From positions 1,853,501-1,917,500 of the forward strand of contig NZ_CP083952.1 of NCBI RefSeq assembly GCF_006442545.2: a stretch of 64,000 nt of DNA, in the 5' to 3' direction. Of this stretch, positions 7,855 to 17,455 are shown piece by piece. The notes beneath the pieces are model-generated. The model did no database searches. It was given only the letters and a program-made list of their open reading frames with translations, and was not told the origin of the DNA. A program made the position numbers and the translations under genes. The stretch comes from Mesorhizobium sp. B2-1-8. GTDB taxonomy: Bacteria > Pseudomonadota > Alphaproteobacteria > Rhizobiales > Rhizobiaceae. Each line of letters starts with the position of its first letter. Positions within the stretch are counted from its first letter, which is position 1.

Positions 7855-10836
7855 GCGGCGCGTTGCGTATTCCGGGCGCCGGACGCCTCAGCCAGGCCAA
7901 GGCCGCCCGCTTCAGCTTCGACGGCCAGGCCTATGCCGGCATCGAGGGCGACACATTGGCCTCGGCGCTGCTTGCCAATGGCGTGCATCTGGTCGGCCGT
8001 TCGTTCAAGTACCACCGCCCGCGCGGCATCCTGTCGGCCGGCGCGGAAGAGCCCAACGCTCTGGTGCAGATCGTGCGTGATGACGCGCGCAAGACGCCGA
8101 ACGTGCGCGCGACGGTGCAGGAACTCTATGACGGGCTCGCCGCCAATTCGCAGAACCGCTGGCCGTCGCTGTCCTTCGATGTCGGTGCGGTCAACGATTT
8201 GGCATCGCCGCTGTTTTCGGCCGGTTTCTACTACAAGACCTTCATGTGGCCGAAGGCGGCCTGGAAGAGCCTCTACGAACCGAAGATCCGCGAAGCCGCC
8301 GGCCTTGGCGTCTCTCCCGACAGGCCGGATCCAGACCATTATTCCTCGCGCTACGCCCATTGCGACGTTCTGGTGCTGGGCGGTGGTGCCGCCGGCATCG
8401 CGGCGGCACTTGCCGCGGCAGAGACCGGCGTGCGCGTCATCCTCGCGGACGAGCAGGCCGAGTTCGGCGGCAGCCTGCGCTTCGAGTCTGGTGCGAAAAT
8501 CGACGGCCAGGGCGGCTTTGCCTGGGCGCAAGCGGCGATCGCCAGGCTGAGTGCGATGGACAATGTCCGCGTGCTGCCGCGCACCACGGCGTTCGGCTAT
8601 TACGCGCAGAATTTCGTCGGCCTGGTCGAGCGCGTCAGCGATCACCTGAAGGCTCCCGGTCACGACCTGCCGCGCGAGCGGCTCTGGCAGGTCCGCGCCA
8701 AGCGCGTGGTGCTGGCCTCCGGCGCCATCGAGCGCCACATGGTGTTCGCCAACAACGACCGGCCAGGCGTCATGCTGGCCGGCGCGGCGCGCACCTTCCT
8801 CAATCACTATGGTGTCGCGGTCGGAAAAAATGTCGGTGTCTACACCGCCAATGACTCGGCCTACGGCGCCGCGATCGACCTGAAGAAGGCCGGCGTCAAC
8901 GTGGCGGCGATCGTCGATCTGCGTGACAACCCGACCGGCCCGGTGATCGACGAGGCGAGGGCGCTCGGCATCGAGATCAATTTCGGCCGTGCTGTGATCC
9001 GCGCCGGCGGCAAGCTGCGCGTGTCGTCGATGACGGTGCAGCCGAAGAATGGCGGCGGCGAACGCACCATCGCGGTCGATGCGATCCTGATGTCGGCCGG
9101 CTGGACGCCGTCGGTGCATCTGTTCTCGCAGTCGCGCGGCAAGGTCGCCTTCAACGACGAGACCAAGCGCTTCGTGCCGGGCACCTATGCGCAGGACTGC
9201 GTCTCGGTCGGCGCCTGCAACGGCACTGACGGCCTGTCGGCAACGGTTGACGAAGCCTATGCGGCGGGCGCCAAGGCGGCCAAGGATGCTGGCGCGAAAG
9301 CCGCCAAAGGTGTGAAGCCGAAGGTGGACGCCTCGGAGAGCTGGTCGCGCGGCATGCTGGGTGCGGCACCCGGCGCCGGGCCGGACACGACGGTGAAAGC
9401 CTTCGTCGATTTCCAGAACGACGTCACCGCCAAGGATATCCGCCAGGCGGTGCATGAAGGCATGCGCTCGATCGAGCATGTCAAGCGCTTCACCACCAAC
9501 GGCATGGCGACCGACCAGGGCAAGACGTCCAACATGCACGGGCTGGCGATTGCCGCCGAGACGCTGGGCAAGCCGATCCCCGAGGTCGGCCTGACCACGT
9601 TCCGCGCGCCGTACACGCCGGTCACCTTCGGCGCGATCGTCAGCCACGCGCGTGGGCCGCTGTTCGACCCGACCCGCAAGACGGCAATCCATCCCTGGGC
9701 CGAGGCGCAAGGCGCGGTGTTCGAGGATGTCGGCCAATGGAAGCGCGCCTGGTATTTCCCGAAAGCCGGCGAGGACATGCATGCGGCGGTCGACCGCGAA
9801 TGCGTCGCCGTCCGCAACCAGGCCGGCCTGTTCGATGCCTCGACGCTGGGCAAGATAGAAGTGGTCGGGCCGGATGCGGCCAAATTCATGGAACTGCTCT
9901 ACACCAACCCGTGGGAGAAGCTGGAGCCAGGCCGCTGCCGCTATGGCATCATGCTGCGCGAGGACGGCTTCATCTATGATGACGGTGTCGTCGGCAGGCT
10001 GGCGCCGGACCGTTTCCATGTCACCACGACGACGGGCGGCGCGCCGCGCGTCATGAACCACATGGAGGATTACCTCCAGACCGAGTTCCCGCATCTCAAT
10101 GTCTGGCTGACCTCGATCACCGAGCAGTGGGCGGTCATCGCCGTGCAGGGTCCGAAATCCCGCGACATCATCGCGCCGCTGGTCGAAGGCATCGACATGT
10201 CCGATGAAGCGCTGCCGCATATGTCGGTGCGCGAGGGCAAGATCTGCGGCGTGCCGACACGGCTGTTTCGCATGTCGTTCACCGGCGAGCGCGGTTTCGA
10301 GGTCAATGTGCCGGCCGACCATGGCCAGGCGGTCTGGGAAGCGCTGTGGGCCGAGGGCCAGAAGCATGGCGCCACCGCGTACGGCACCGAGGCGATGCAC
10401 GTGTTGCGCGCCGAGAAGGGCTATATCATCGTCGGCCAGGATACGGACGGCACGGTGACGCCCAACGATGCCGGTCTCGACTGGGCGGTCGGCAAGAAGA
10501 AGGCCGACTTCGTCGGCATTCGCGGCCTGACGCGGCCTGACCTCGTGGCCAAAGGCCGCAAGCAACTGGTCGGCCTCAAAACCAAGGACCCCAAGGTGGT
10601 GCTGGAAGAAGGCGCGCAGATCGTCGAGGATCCGAAGCAGGCGATTCCGATGAAGATGATCGGCCATGTCACATCGAGTTATTGGTCGCAAAATTGCGGC
10701 CGTTCGATCGCGCTGGCGCTGGTCGCCGGCGGGCGTGACCGGATGGGCGATACGCTCTACGTGCCGATGCCGAACGGGGTGATCGAAGTGGAGGTTACCG
10801 GCATGGTGTTCTTCGACGAGACGGGAGGGCGCCTCA

Positions 10837-10844
<8 letters not shown>
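7851..10844 (+). CDS. soxA: Sarcosine oxidase alpha subunit
   Basis: A 997-residue protein, normal for SoxA. Order of parts: an N-terminal ferredoxin-like 2Fe-2S-fold remnant around residues 10-100 (YAGIEGDTLASALLANG, SFKYHRPRGILSAG); an NAD/FAD dinucleotide fold starting LVLGGGAAGIAAALAA near residue 173; and from about residue 610 a GcvT/aminomethyltransferase-like domain (CVAVRNQAGLFDASTLGKIE, RCRYGIMLREDGFIYDDGV, GERGFEVNVPA) that binds tetrahydrofolate. It forms the tetramer core and transfers the methyl carbon of sarcosine to folate. It overlaps soxD at the start and soxG at the end (8 nt). A very long open frame on the opposite strand is a composition artefact. Confidence 0.95.
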
Positions 10845-11701
<857 letters not shown>

Positions 11702-11771
11702 AATTTTTGGCTGAAGGCGTCTTCCCAATGCTTCGGTGGATGCGGTATTCAAAGCGCTTTGGAGAGGAAAA

Positions 11772-12557
11772 ATGCCAATAGAAGCCGTTGTCTGGGGCGA
11801 GAACGTCCATGAACAGACCAATGCCGCCGTGCGCGACCTCTATCCGCTGGGCATGCACGGCACCATTGCCGCCGCGCTCAACCAGGACAAGCGCATTGAG
11901 GCGACCACCGCCACCTTGCAGGAACCCGAACACGGCCTGAGCGAGACGCGCCTGGCGGCCACCGACGTGCTTCTATGGTGGGGCCATGCCGCCCATGGCG
12001 AGGTCAAGGACGAGATCGTCGAGCGCGTGCAGAAGCGGGTCTGGGAAGGCATGGGGCTGATCGTGCTTCATTCCGGCCATTACTCGAAAATATTCAAGCG
12101 GCTTATGGGCACGCCTTGTTCGCTGAAATGGCGCGAGGCGGGCGAGCGCGAGCGGGTCTGGGCGATCAACCGCGGCCACCCGATCGCCCAAGGCATCGGC
12201 GAATGCCTGGAGATCGGCGAGACGGAAATGTATGGCGAGCCGTTCGCGGTGCCGGAGCCGCTGGAGACGGTGTTTATCTCCTGGTACGAGGGCGGCGAGG
12301 TGTTCCGATCGGGGCTGACCTACCAGCGCGGCGCGGGAAAAATCTTCTACTTCTCGCCCGGCCACGAGACCTATCCGATCTATCACAATGAAGGCGTTCA
12401 GCAGGTGCTGCGCAACGCCGTGCATTGGGCACACAACCCGGCCCCGGCCTGGGCCGGCATCACCAATGCGCCGAATGTACCGACGGACAAGGCCAAGGAG
12501 AAGATTGTCCAGAAAGGCCTGCGCCTGCATGCCGACGGTGATAAGGGGTTGAGCTGA
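11772..12557 (+). CDS. ThuA-like protein (trehalose-utilisation family)
   Basis: A 261-residue protein of the ThuA family, which has a class-I glutamine-amidotransferase-like fold without the amidotransferase function. Recognisable stretches are [10 protein letters not shown] at the start, [29 protein letters not shown] in the centre and [15 protein letters not shown] near the end, with repeated His residues that may bind a metal or sugar. In Sinorhizobium ThuA works with ThuB on 3-keto derivatives of trehalose and related sugars. Here, too, it is followed directly by a Gfo/Idh oxidoreductase with a TGATG overlap. The ATG at 11772 has GAGAGG upstream. The trehalose ABC-transporter genes thuEFGK are absent. 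Confidence 0.85.
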   Translation: MPIEAVVWGENVHEQTNAAVRDLYPLGMHGTIAAALNQDKRIEATTATLQEPEHGLSETRLAATDVLLWWGHAAHGEVKDEIVERVQKRVWEGMGLIVLHSGHYSKIFKRLMGTPCSLKWREAGERERVWAINRGHPIAQGIGECLEIGETEMYGEPFAVPEPLETVFISWYEGGEVFRSGLTYQRGAGKIFYFSPGHETYPIYHNEGVQQVLRNAVHWAHNPAPAWAGITNAPNVPTDKAKEKIVQKGLRLHADGDKGLS

Positions 12558-13606
12558 TGCATCGCTTGCTTTTGCTCGGCACCGGCTGGATCGCGGCGCA
12601 TCATATCGAGGAGTTCGGTCAGGTTCCGGGCTGCAGCATCGTCGCCTGCGTCGATTCTCTGCCGGGCCGCGCGGCGGCGTTCGCTGCCGCCAACAAGATA
12701 GGCAATTTCTTCGAAAGCCTCGAAGCGGCGATCGCCTGGGGTGAGTTCGATGCCGCCATCAACGCGACGCCGGACGGCGTCCACAAGGCGACGACGCTCT
12801 CCCTGCTTGCCGCCGGGAAACATGTGTTCTGCGAAAAGCCGCTGGCGCCCAACCATGCCGATGCGCTTGCGATGAGCGAAGCCGCCGAGGCGGCCGGGCT
12901 CGTCAACATGGTCAACCTGACCTATCGCAACTCACCCGTGATCCACGAGGCCCGACGCATGGTGCAGGCCGGCGAGATCGGCGAGCTGCGCCATGTCGAG
13001 GCGGGCTACAGGCAAAGCTGGCTGGTCAGCAAGTTTTGGGGCGACTGGCGGATCGACGACAAATGGCTGTGGCGCCTGTCGAGCCGACACGGTTCGACAG
13101 GTGTTCTGGGTGATGTCGGCATCCACATCCTGGATTTCGCCAGCTATGGCGCGGCCCAGGATATCGTCGGTCTGCATGCCGACCTGGTGACGTTTCCGAA
13201 AGCGGAGGGCGATCGCATCGGCGACTATGTGCTCGACGCCAATGACAGCGTGGCGATGACGGCGCGGCTCAAATCCGGGGCGCTGGCCACGATCATGGCC
13301 AGCCGCTACACGACAGGTCACGGCAACGATTTGTCGCTGGCCTTGCATGGCACCAAGGGCGCGATCAAGGTCGAGACCGACGGCAAGGTTTCGCACCTGT
13401 CCGCCTGCCTTGGCGAGGATGTCGACCACCAGCGCTGGCGGACGCTGATGCCGCCCGAAGTCAAGCGCAACGCCCGGCGCTTTGCCGATGCGCTCGATAC
13501 CGGACAGAACGGCGATCCGTCGTTCCGGCGGGCCGCAGACATGCAGAAGCTGATCGACGCGGCCTTCGAAAGTTCAGCGACCAAGCTGCCGGTCTCGGTC
13601 GCCTGA
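12557..13606 (+). CDS. Gfo/Idh/MocA-family oxidoreductase, ThuB-like position
   Basis: A 349-residue NAD(P)-dependent dehydrogenase. The N-terminal Rossmann motif is LLLGTGWIAAHHIEEF; VFCEKPLAPN is the conserved E-K-P catalytic-lysine motif of the family, at about residue 93-96. The C-terminal alpha/beta domain runs from about residue 125, with GDVGIHILDFASYG carrying the usual Asp/His pair. It probably oxidises or reduces a sugar or keto-sugar handled by the preceding ThuA-like protein, with which it is translationally coupled. The substrate is not known. A short hairpin at 13615-13637 ends the unit. Confidence 0.87.
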   Translation: MHRLLLLGTGWIAAHHIEEFGQVPGCSIVACVDSLPGRAAAFAAANKIGNFFESLEAAIAWGEFDAAINATPDGVHKATTLSLLAAGKHVFCEKPLAPNHADALAMSEAAEAAGLVNMVNLTYRNSPVIHEARRMVQAGEIGELRHVEAGYRQSWLVSKFWGDWRIDDKWLWRLSSRHGSTGVLGDVGIHILDFASYGAAQDIVGLHADLVTFPKAEGDRIGDYVLDANDSVAMTARLKSGALATIMASRYTTGHGNDLSLALHGTKGAIKVETDGKVSHLSACLGEDVDHQRWRTLMPPEVKRNARRFADALDTGQNGDPSFRRAADMQKLIDAAFESSATKLPVSVA

Positions 13607-13614
13607 AATCACCA

Positions 13615-13637
13615 TCTGGCCGGTTGAGCCGGCCAGA
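13615..13637. terminator. Hairpin between convergent genes
   Basis: Perfect 9-bp arms TCTGGCCGG/CCGGCCAGA with a 5-nt loop lie between the ends of the ThuB-like gene and the small secreted protein gene. No strong T tract is present on either strand, so termination is likely but weak. Confidence 0.5.
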
Positions 13638-13655
13638 ACCGACTTTCCGAAAATC

Positions 13656-13904
13656 TCAGTAGGCGCTCGGCATGATCCACGGGTTCACCGTGATTCCGAG
13701 CCGCGGACCCTTGCCGTCGGTCGTGGCTTGCTTGGAAGCCTTCTTATCGACCGAGCCGGTCGAAGCGCAATCGAGCTTCACATTGGTCCTGATGTCGACG
13801 CAGGTCGCTGCAGTCGGGTGCTTGACCGGGTGAGCGGAGCCGGCGGCAAAAGCCGAGCCCGAAAGTGCCAGCACGGCGGCGAGGGTGAGAAGTGTCTTTT
13901 TCAT
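13656..13904 (-). CDS. Small secreted protein of unknown function
   Basis: An 82-residue protein with a textbook Sec signal peptide (MKKTLLTLAAVLALSGSAFA, cleavage near residue 21). The mature part of about 60 residues has two cysteines (C35 in ATCVDIRTN and C46 in LDCASTG) that could form a disulfide, and ends GITVNPWIMPSAY. I do not recognise a family. It is monocistronic with an AGACCG-type weak ribosome-binding region. The stretch upstream (13939-14009) carries three copies of a CGTAC-based palindrome, so the gene may be controlled by a TetR-type repressor, possibly the one at 14198-14842. Confidence 0.6.
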   Translation of the reverse strand: MKKTLLTLAAVLALSGSAFAAGSAHPVKHPTAATCVDIRTNVKLDCASTGSVDKKASKQATTDGKGPRLGITVNPWIMPSAY

Positions 13905-13938
13905 GGTCGGTCTCCGTTTTCGACGGTGAATTTGTTTC

Positions 13939-14009
13939 CGTACACGTACGTTGTTTCGTACAAATACGTCCGACGATCGGGGAGTTCAAGGGAGAATCGT
14001 ACGCGTACG
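13939..14009. promoter_or_regulatory. Cluster of three CGTAC palindromes (putative TetR operators)
   Basis: Three 12-bp elements: CGTACACGTACG (13939-13950), CGTACAAATACG (13957-13968) and the perfect palindrome CGTACGCGTACG (13998-14009). They lie 35-105 bp upstream of the small secreted protein gene on the minus strand. A related TACGCTGTACG sits in front of the TetR gene (about 14884-14894). Small even palindromes of this type are typical TetR-family operators. The assignment to the neighbouring regulator is inference. Confidence 0.5.
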
Positions 14010-14093
14010 GTAAACTTTTGTTAACCAAGAAATTCGCCTACAGCGTGTCGCGGCGAATAAGATTCGCCCGACCTGCTGTAAGCTTCTGATTTT

Positions 14094-14141
14094 ATGCATG
14101 TCGTTATCCCGGAACCGAGGACACTTCCGGGCGACATGCAT
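14094..14141. repeat. 48-bp imperfect palindromic repeat, copy 1
   Basis: Outer arms ATGCATGTCG (14094-14103) and CGACATGCAT (14132-14141) are perfect; inner arms CCCGGAA/TTCCGGG (14108-14114, 14125-14131) extend the hairpin. The same 48-nt layout recurs at 47893-47940. It is an intergenic hairpin family of rhizobial type. Confidence 0.8.
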
Positions 14142-14197
14142 TAGCTAGACTTGGCTGCGAGGGCGGTGAGGAAACGGGAAGACGAAAGGGCTGGCGC

Positions 14198-14842
14198 TCA
14201 GCAGTTGACCGGTGTCTCGGTCAACGGCGGCACATCTTGCGTGCTGAGCGTGGCAAGGGTGAAATCGCACATGCGTTTGACGAAAGCCTGCGGGTCGCCG
14301 AACGGATAAAAGGGGAAGGTGATCAACAGCGAGATCGTGCCATGGCCGACCGCCCACAGCATGGTGGCAATGGCGCGCGGATCGCCATGCAATTTGCCGG
14401 CGGCGACACAGGCCTCGACCCTGCTGATCAGCGCCTTCATCGCCGGGTTGCCTTCCTCCATGTCCTCGTAACTCCTGCCTTCCGGCAGCTTGGTCTTTTC
14501 GGTCATGAAGACGGTGCGGTATTCGTTGGGATTGCCGAGCCCGAAGGCGGCATATTCGGTCATGACCGCCTGCAAGGCCTCGATCGGATCGTCCGATGGG
14601 TGCTCCTCGATGCGACGGGCGAGCGTTTCGAACGCGTCCTCGGCCAGCGCGAACAGGATGTCCTGCTTGTCGGCGAAGTAGGAATAGACCGACATAGGCG
14701 CATACCCGACCCGCTTGGCCAGCTTGCGGATGGTCAGGCCTTCGTAGCCTTCTTCCTGGACGAGCTTGTGCGCGGCCGCGACAAGCTCCGAGCGCAGTTC
14801 GGCCTTTTGTTTCTCGCGGCGTTTCTGGACGCTCAGCGGCAA
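14198..14842 (-). CDS. TetR-family transcriptional regulator with WHG-type C-terminal domain
   Basis: A 214-residue repressor-like protein. Residues 10-60 form the TetR helix-turn-helix (LVAAAHKLVQEEGYEGLTI, then RKLAKRVGYAPMSVYSYFAD). The ligand domain contains LWAVGHGTISLLI near residue 168, matching the WHG subclass of TetR C-terminal domains. Translation appears to start at a TTG (14842) with AAGGG 8 nt upstream; no ATG or GTG is available. It is downstream of, and co-directional with, the APH/MaoC/SDR genes, so it may regulate that acyl-CoA cluster. CGTAC-type half-sites occur in its own promoter region and near 13939-14009. Confidence 0.88.
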   Translation of the reverse strand: MPLSVQKRREKQKAELRSELVAAAHKLVQEEGYEGLTIRKLAKRVGYAPMSVYSYFADKQDILFALAEDAFETLARRIEEHPSDDPIEALQAVMTEYAAFGLGNPNEYRTVFMTEKTKLPEGRSYEDMEEGNPAMKALISRVEACVAAGKLHGDPRAIATMLWAVGHGTISLLITFPFYPFGDPQAFVKRMCDFTLATLSTQDVPPLTETPVNC

Positions 14843-14960
14843 GTCTGTTGCCCTTTTCTGGTCGGTGCCTGGCTAAATTATATACGCTGTACGGAAACGA
14901 ACAAGGGTGCCGCGGGTTCCCAAGCGGCAGGCGTCAGAAGCTACCCATGACGTTTCCCCC

Positions 14961-15995
14961 TTAGGTCTGCTCGTCGATCAGTTTGGCGGCGAGGTGCGAG
15001 AGCAATTTGACCGCCTCGCCATAGGTTTTGGCCTTCTCCGGGTTGGAAGCGTTGCCGTCGAGCGCCCGCTTGTAGACACCCTGGCAGATTGCCGCCAACC
15101 GAAAGAAGGAGAAGGCGAGGAAGAACGTCCAGTTGTCGATGCCGGCGAGCCCACGCCGCTGGCAATAGGCGGTGACATAATCTTCTTCGCCGGGCAGGCC
15201 AAGTGCCGAGCGATCGACGCCGCCCAGGCCGCGAAAGCCGGAATCATGCGGCAGGCGCCATTGCATGCACTGATAGGCGATGTCGGCGAAGGAGTGGCCA
15301 AGCGTCGACAATTCCCAGTCGAGCACCGCCAGTACCCTCGGCTGGTCCGGCGCGAAGATCAGATTGTCCAGCCGGTAGTCGCCATGCACCAGCGACACCC
15401 TGATATCATCGGCCGGCATATGGGTTTCCAGCCAGGCAATCAGGTGATCCATGTCAGCAATGGTGCCGGTCTCGGAGGCACGGTACTGGCTGGTCCAGCG
15501 TGCCAGCTGCCGCTCGAAGTAACTGCCGGGGCGGCCGAAATCGCCGAGACCCACGGCCTCGACATCGACATCGCGCAGGGCGGCGAGCGTCGCGTTCATG
15601 GCGTCGTAGATCGCGGCGCGCTCACCGTTGTCGCGGGCGTCAGGCAGCGCCGGATCCCAGAAGATGCGGCCATCGAGGAAATCCATGACGTAGAACATGC
15701 GGCCGATCGGCGAATCCTCGGCCGACAGATGCAGCATTTCTGGGACAGGCACGGCGGTGCCCAAAAGCGCCTTCATCACCCGGAATTCGCGGTCGACCTG
15801 GTGCGCCGATTTCAGGAGTTGGCCTGGCGGCTTGGCGCGCAGCACGTAACGGCCGCTTGCCGCCGTCAGGAGATAGGTCGGGTTGGATTGGCCGGATTTG
15901 AATTTTTCGATTGCCGTGAGCCCGGAAAAGCCCGGGATGTGCGCCTCGAGGTAAGGCGCAAGCGCCGCCTGGTCAAGCGCGTTCGGGTCGCTCAT
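14961..15995 (-). CDS. APH-family phosphotransferase, ACAD10/11-N-terminal/LvaA-like
   Basis: A 344-residue kinase-fold protein. The catalytic Brenner-type motif HGDYRLDN is at residues 204-211 and the metal-binding DWELSTLGH at 226-234; the nucleotide-binding N-lobe includes SGQSNPTYLL. Proteins of this subclass are fused to, or encoded beside, acyl-CoA dehydrogenases. Established relatives (LvaA of Pseudomonas, the N-terminal part of ACAD10/11) phosphorylate the 4-hydroxyl of 4-hydroxyacyl-CoA. Here the ACAD partner is the divergent gene at 17456. Its start overlaps the MaoC stop by ATGA. Aminoglycoside resistance is unlikely given this context. Confidence 0.85.
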   Translation of the reverse strand: MSDPNALDQAALAPYLEAHIPGFSGLTAIEKFKSGQSNPTYLLTAASGRYVLRAKPPGQLLKSAHQVDREFRVMKALLGTAVPVPEMLHLSAEDSPIGRMFYVMDFLDGRIFWDPALPDARDNGERAAIYDAMNATLAALRDVDVEAVGLGDFGRPGSYFERQLARWTSQYRASETGTIADMDHLIAWLETHMPADDIRVSLVHGDYRLDNLIFAPDQPRVLAVLDWELSTLGHSFADIAYQCMQWRLPHDSGFRGLGGVDRSALGLPGEEDYVTAYCQRRGLAGIDNWTFFLAFSFFRLAAICQGVYKRALDGNASNPEKAKTYGEAVKLLSHLAAKLIDEQT

Positions 15996-16477
15996 GCAGT
16001 CTCGGGCTGACGTTCAATCAAGGTCAGCGTCAGCCAGCGGGCGGTCAGCGCCGGTTTCTTCGAACCTTCGATCTCGATGGTCACGTCGTGCGCCGTCTGC
16101 ACCCAGCCCGATGGCCTGACCTTGACGTCGGCCAGCACGAAACGGGTGCGGATGCGCGCGCCGGTCTTCACCGGCGCCAGGAAGCGCAGCGAATCGAAGC
16201 CATGGTTGACGCCCATCTTGCCGTTTTCCAGCGGTGGCATGGTCTCGAACGTCATCGCCGATAGCAGCGACAGCGACAGGAAACCATGCGCGATGGTGCC
16301 GCCGAACGGCGTTTCGCGCTTGGCCCGCTCTGGATCGCAGTGGATGAACTGGTGGTCGTCGGTGGCGTCGGCGAACTGGTCGATCATGCGCTGCGTAACC
16401 ACACGCCAGGGCGAAACGCCGACCTCCTTGCCGACGCTGGCCAGAAGCACATCGAGACTTATCGGTTCCACGCTCAT
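15992..16477 (-). CDS. MaoC-family (R)-specific enoyl-CoA hydratase-like protein
   Basis: A 161-residue single hot-dog domain. The hydratase signature is readable: QFADATDDHQFIHCDPERA with the catalytic Asp and His, followed by PFGGTIAHGFLSLSLL. Such proteins hydrate trans-2-enoyl-CoA, usually giving the (R)-3-hydroxyacyl-CoA. The preferred ATG at 16477 has AGGAGG just upstream; a GTG at 16492 would add five residues. It sits between the SDR and the APH-like kinase in a minus-strand operon and overlaps the kinase gene. Together these suggest oxidation of a CoA-bound hydroxy or branched acid. Confidence 0.88.
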   Translation of the reverse strand: MSVEPISLDVLLASVGKEVGVSPWRVVTQRMIDQFADATDDHQFIHCDPERAKRETPFGGTIAHGFLSLSLLSAMTFETMPPLENGKMGVNHGFDSLRFLAPVKTGARIRTRFVLADVKVRPSGWVQTAHDVTIEIEGSKKPALTARWLTLTLIERQPETA

Positions 16478-16517
16478 GTCCTCCTGTTTCACCCCCGGCT
16501 TCTGCGGCCGGAAAATG

Positions 16518-17333
16518 TCATTCCTTGAACAAGGTCAACCCATGCTGCACCGACTGCCCGCCGTCGATCGGCAGGATGGCGCCGGTGACATAGCTGCCTG
16601 CACGGCTGCACAAATAGAGCGTTGCGCCGGCAATGTCATCCGGTGTGCCGATGCGGCCGATCGGGACATGGCTGCCGACATGCCTGGCCTGTTCGTCCGT
16701 GCCGGTGGCGAATGCGGTCATGCGGCTCTGGAACGGGCCTAGGGCGAAGGCGTTGACGGTGATGCGGCGGCCAGCGAATTCGATCGCCAGCGTGCGTGTC
16801 AGGTGGTGCACCGCGGCCTTTGAGGCAGTGTAGGAGTAGGCGTCATCGGCCAGCGGCTGCGTGCCCATCACCGAGCCCAGATTGATCACCCGGGCCGGAT
16901 CGGCGTCGCTTGCAGCAGCATCGAGCAGCGGCAGCAATTCGCGTGTCAGATGGAAGACCGCGGTGACATTGACGCCGAACACCTTGGCCCATGCCGAATA
17001 AGGGAAGCTCTCCAGCGGCGCGCCCCAGGACACGCCGGCATTGTTGACCAGAATATGCAGTCTTTCGGTCCGCGCCTTGACTTCGCCGGCCAGAGCGGCA
17101 ATGCCAGCCTCACTGGAGACATCGCCGGCAAAGCCTTCCGCCCGGCCCGGGGCGCCAAGTCCGTTCAATTCGCCGGCGACCTTGATGCAGTCCTCGCCTT
17201 TGCGCGAGGCGATCATCACGCTGGCACCGGCCTTGACCAGCGCGGTTGCCGCCATACGGCCGATGCCGGTCGCCGCTCCCGTCACCAGCGCGGTCTTGCC
17301 GGCAACCGAAAACAGCTCATCCAGATAGCTCAT
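16518..17333 (-). CDS. Short-chain dehydrogenase/reductase
   Basis: A 271-residue classical SDR. The cofactor motif TGAATGIG lies near residue 20, NNAG is at about residue 97, and the catalytic YSYTASK is near residue 171 after the Ser in NLGSVMG. The C-terminus ends with TGAILPIDGGQSVQHG, typical of the family. It probably interconverts a hydroxyacyl and ketoacyl intermediate for the CoA pathway encoded around it. The chosen ATG at 17333 has GGAG upstream; the frame is open to 17507, but that extension runs across the divergent promoter. It is the first gene of the SDR-MaoC-APH operon, divergent from the acyl-CoA dehydrogenase gene. Confidence 0.87.
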   Translation of the reverse strand: MSYLDELFSVAGKTALVTGAATGIGRMAATALVKAGASVMIASRKGEDCIKVAGELNGLGAPGRAEGFAGDVSSEAGIAALAGEVKARTERLHILVNNAGVSWGAPLESFPYSAWAKVFGVNVTAVFHLTRELLPLLDAAASDADPARVINLGSVMGTQPLADDAYSYTASKAAVHHLTRTLAIEFAGRRITVNAFALGPFQSRMTAFATGTDEQARHVGSHVPIGRIGTPDDIAGATLYLCSRAGSYVTGAILPIDGGQSVQHGLTLFKE

Positions 17334-17455
17334 CCAAATTCTCCGCGCCTTTGCCTCGCCTGCCGGCAAAACAGTTCGCGTTGACAAGGCTATCCGAAGT
17401 ACGGTCATCCTTGCCACGGATAAAATGCCCGGCCTGCATGAAGGGTTAGCGACCG

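Noticed and set aside
14961..15995. Aminoglycoside resistance gene
   Set aside because: The APH fold is shared with acyl-CoA-linked kinases, and the neighbours (MaoC, SDR, acyl-CoA dehydrogenase) point away from resistance.
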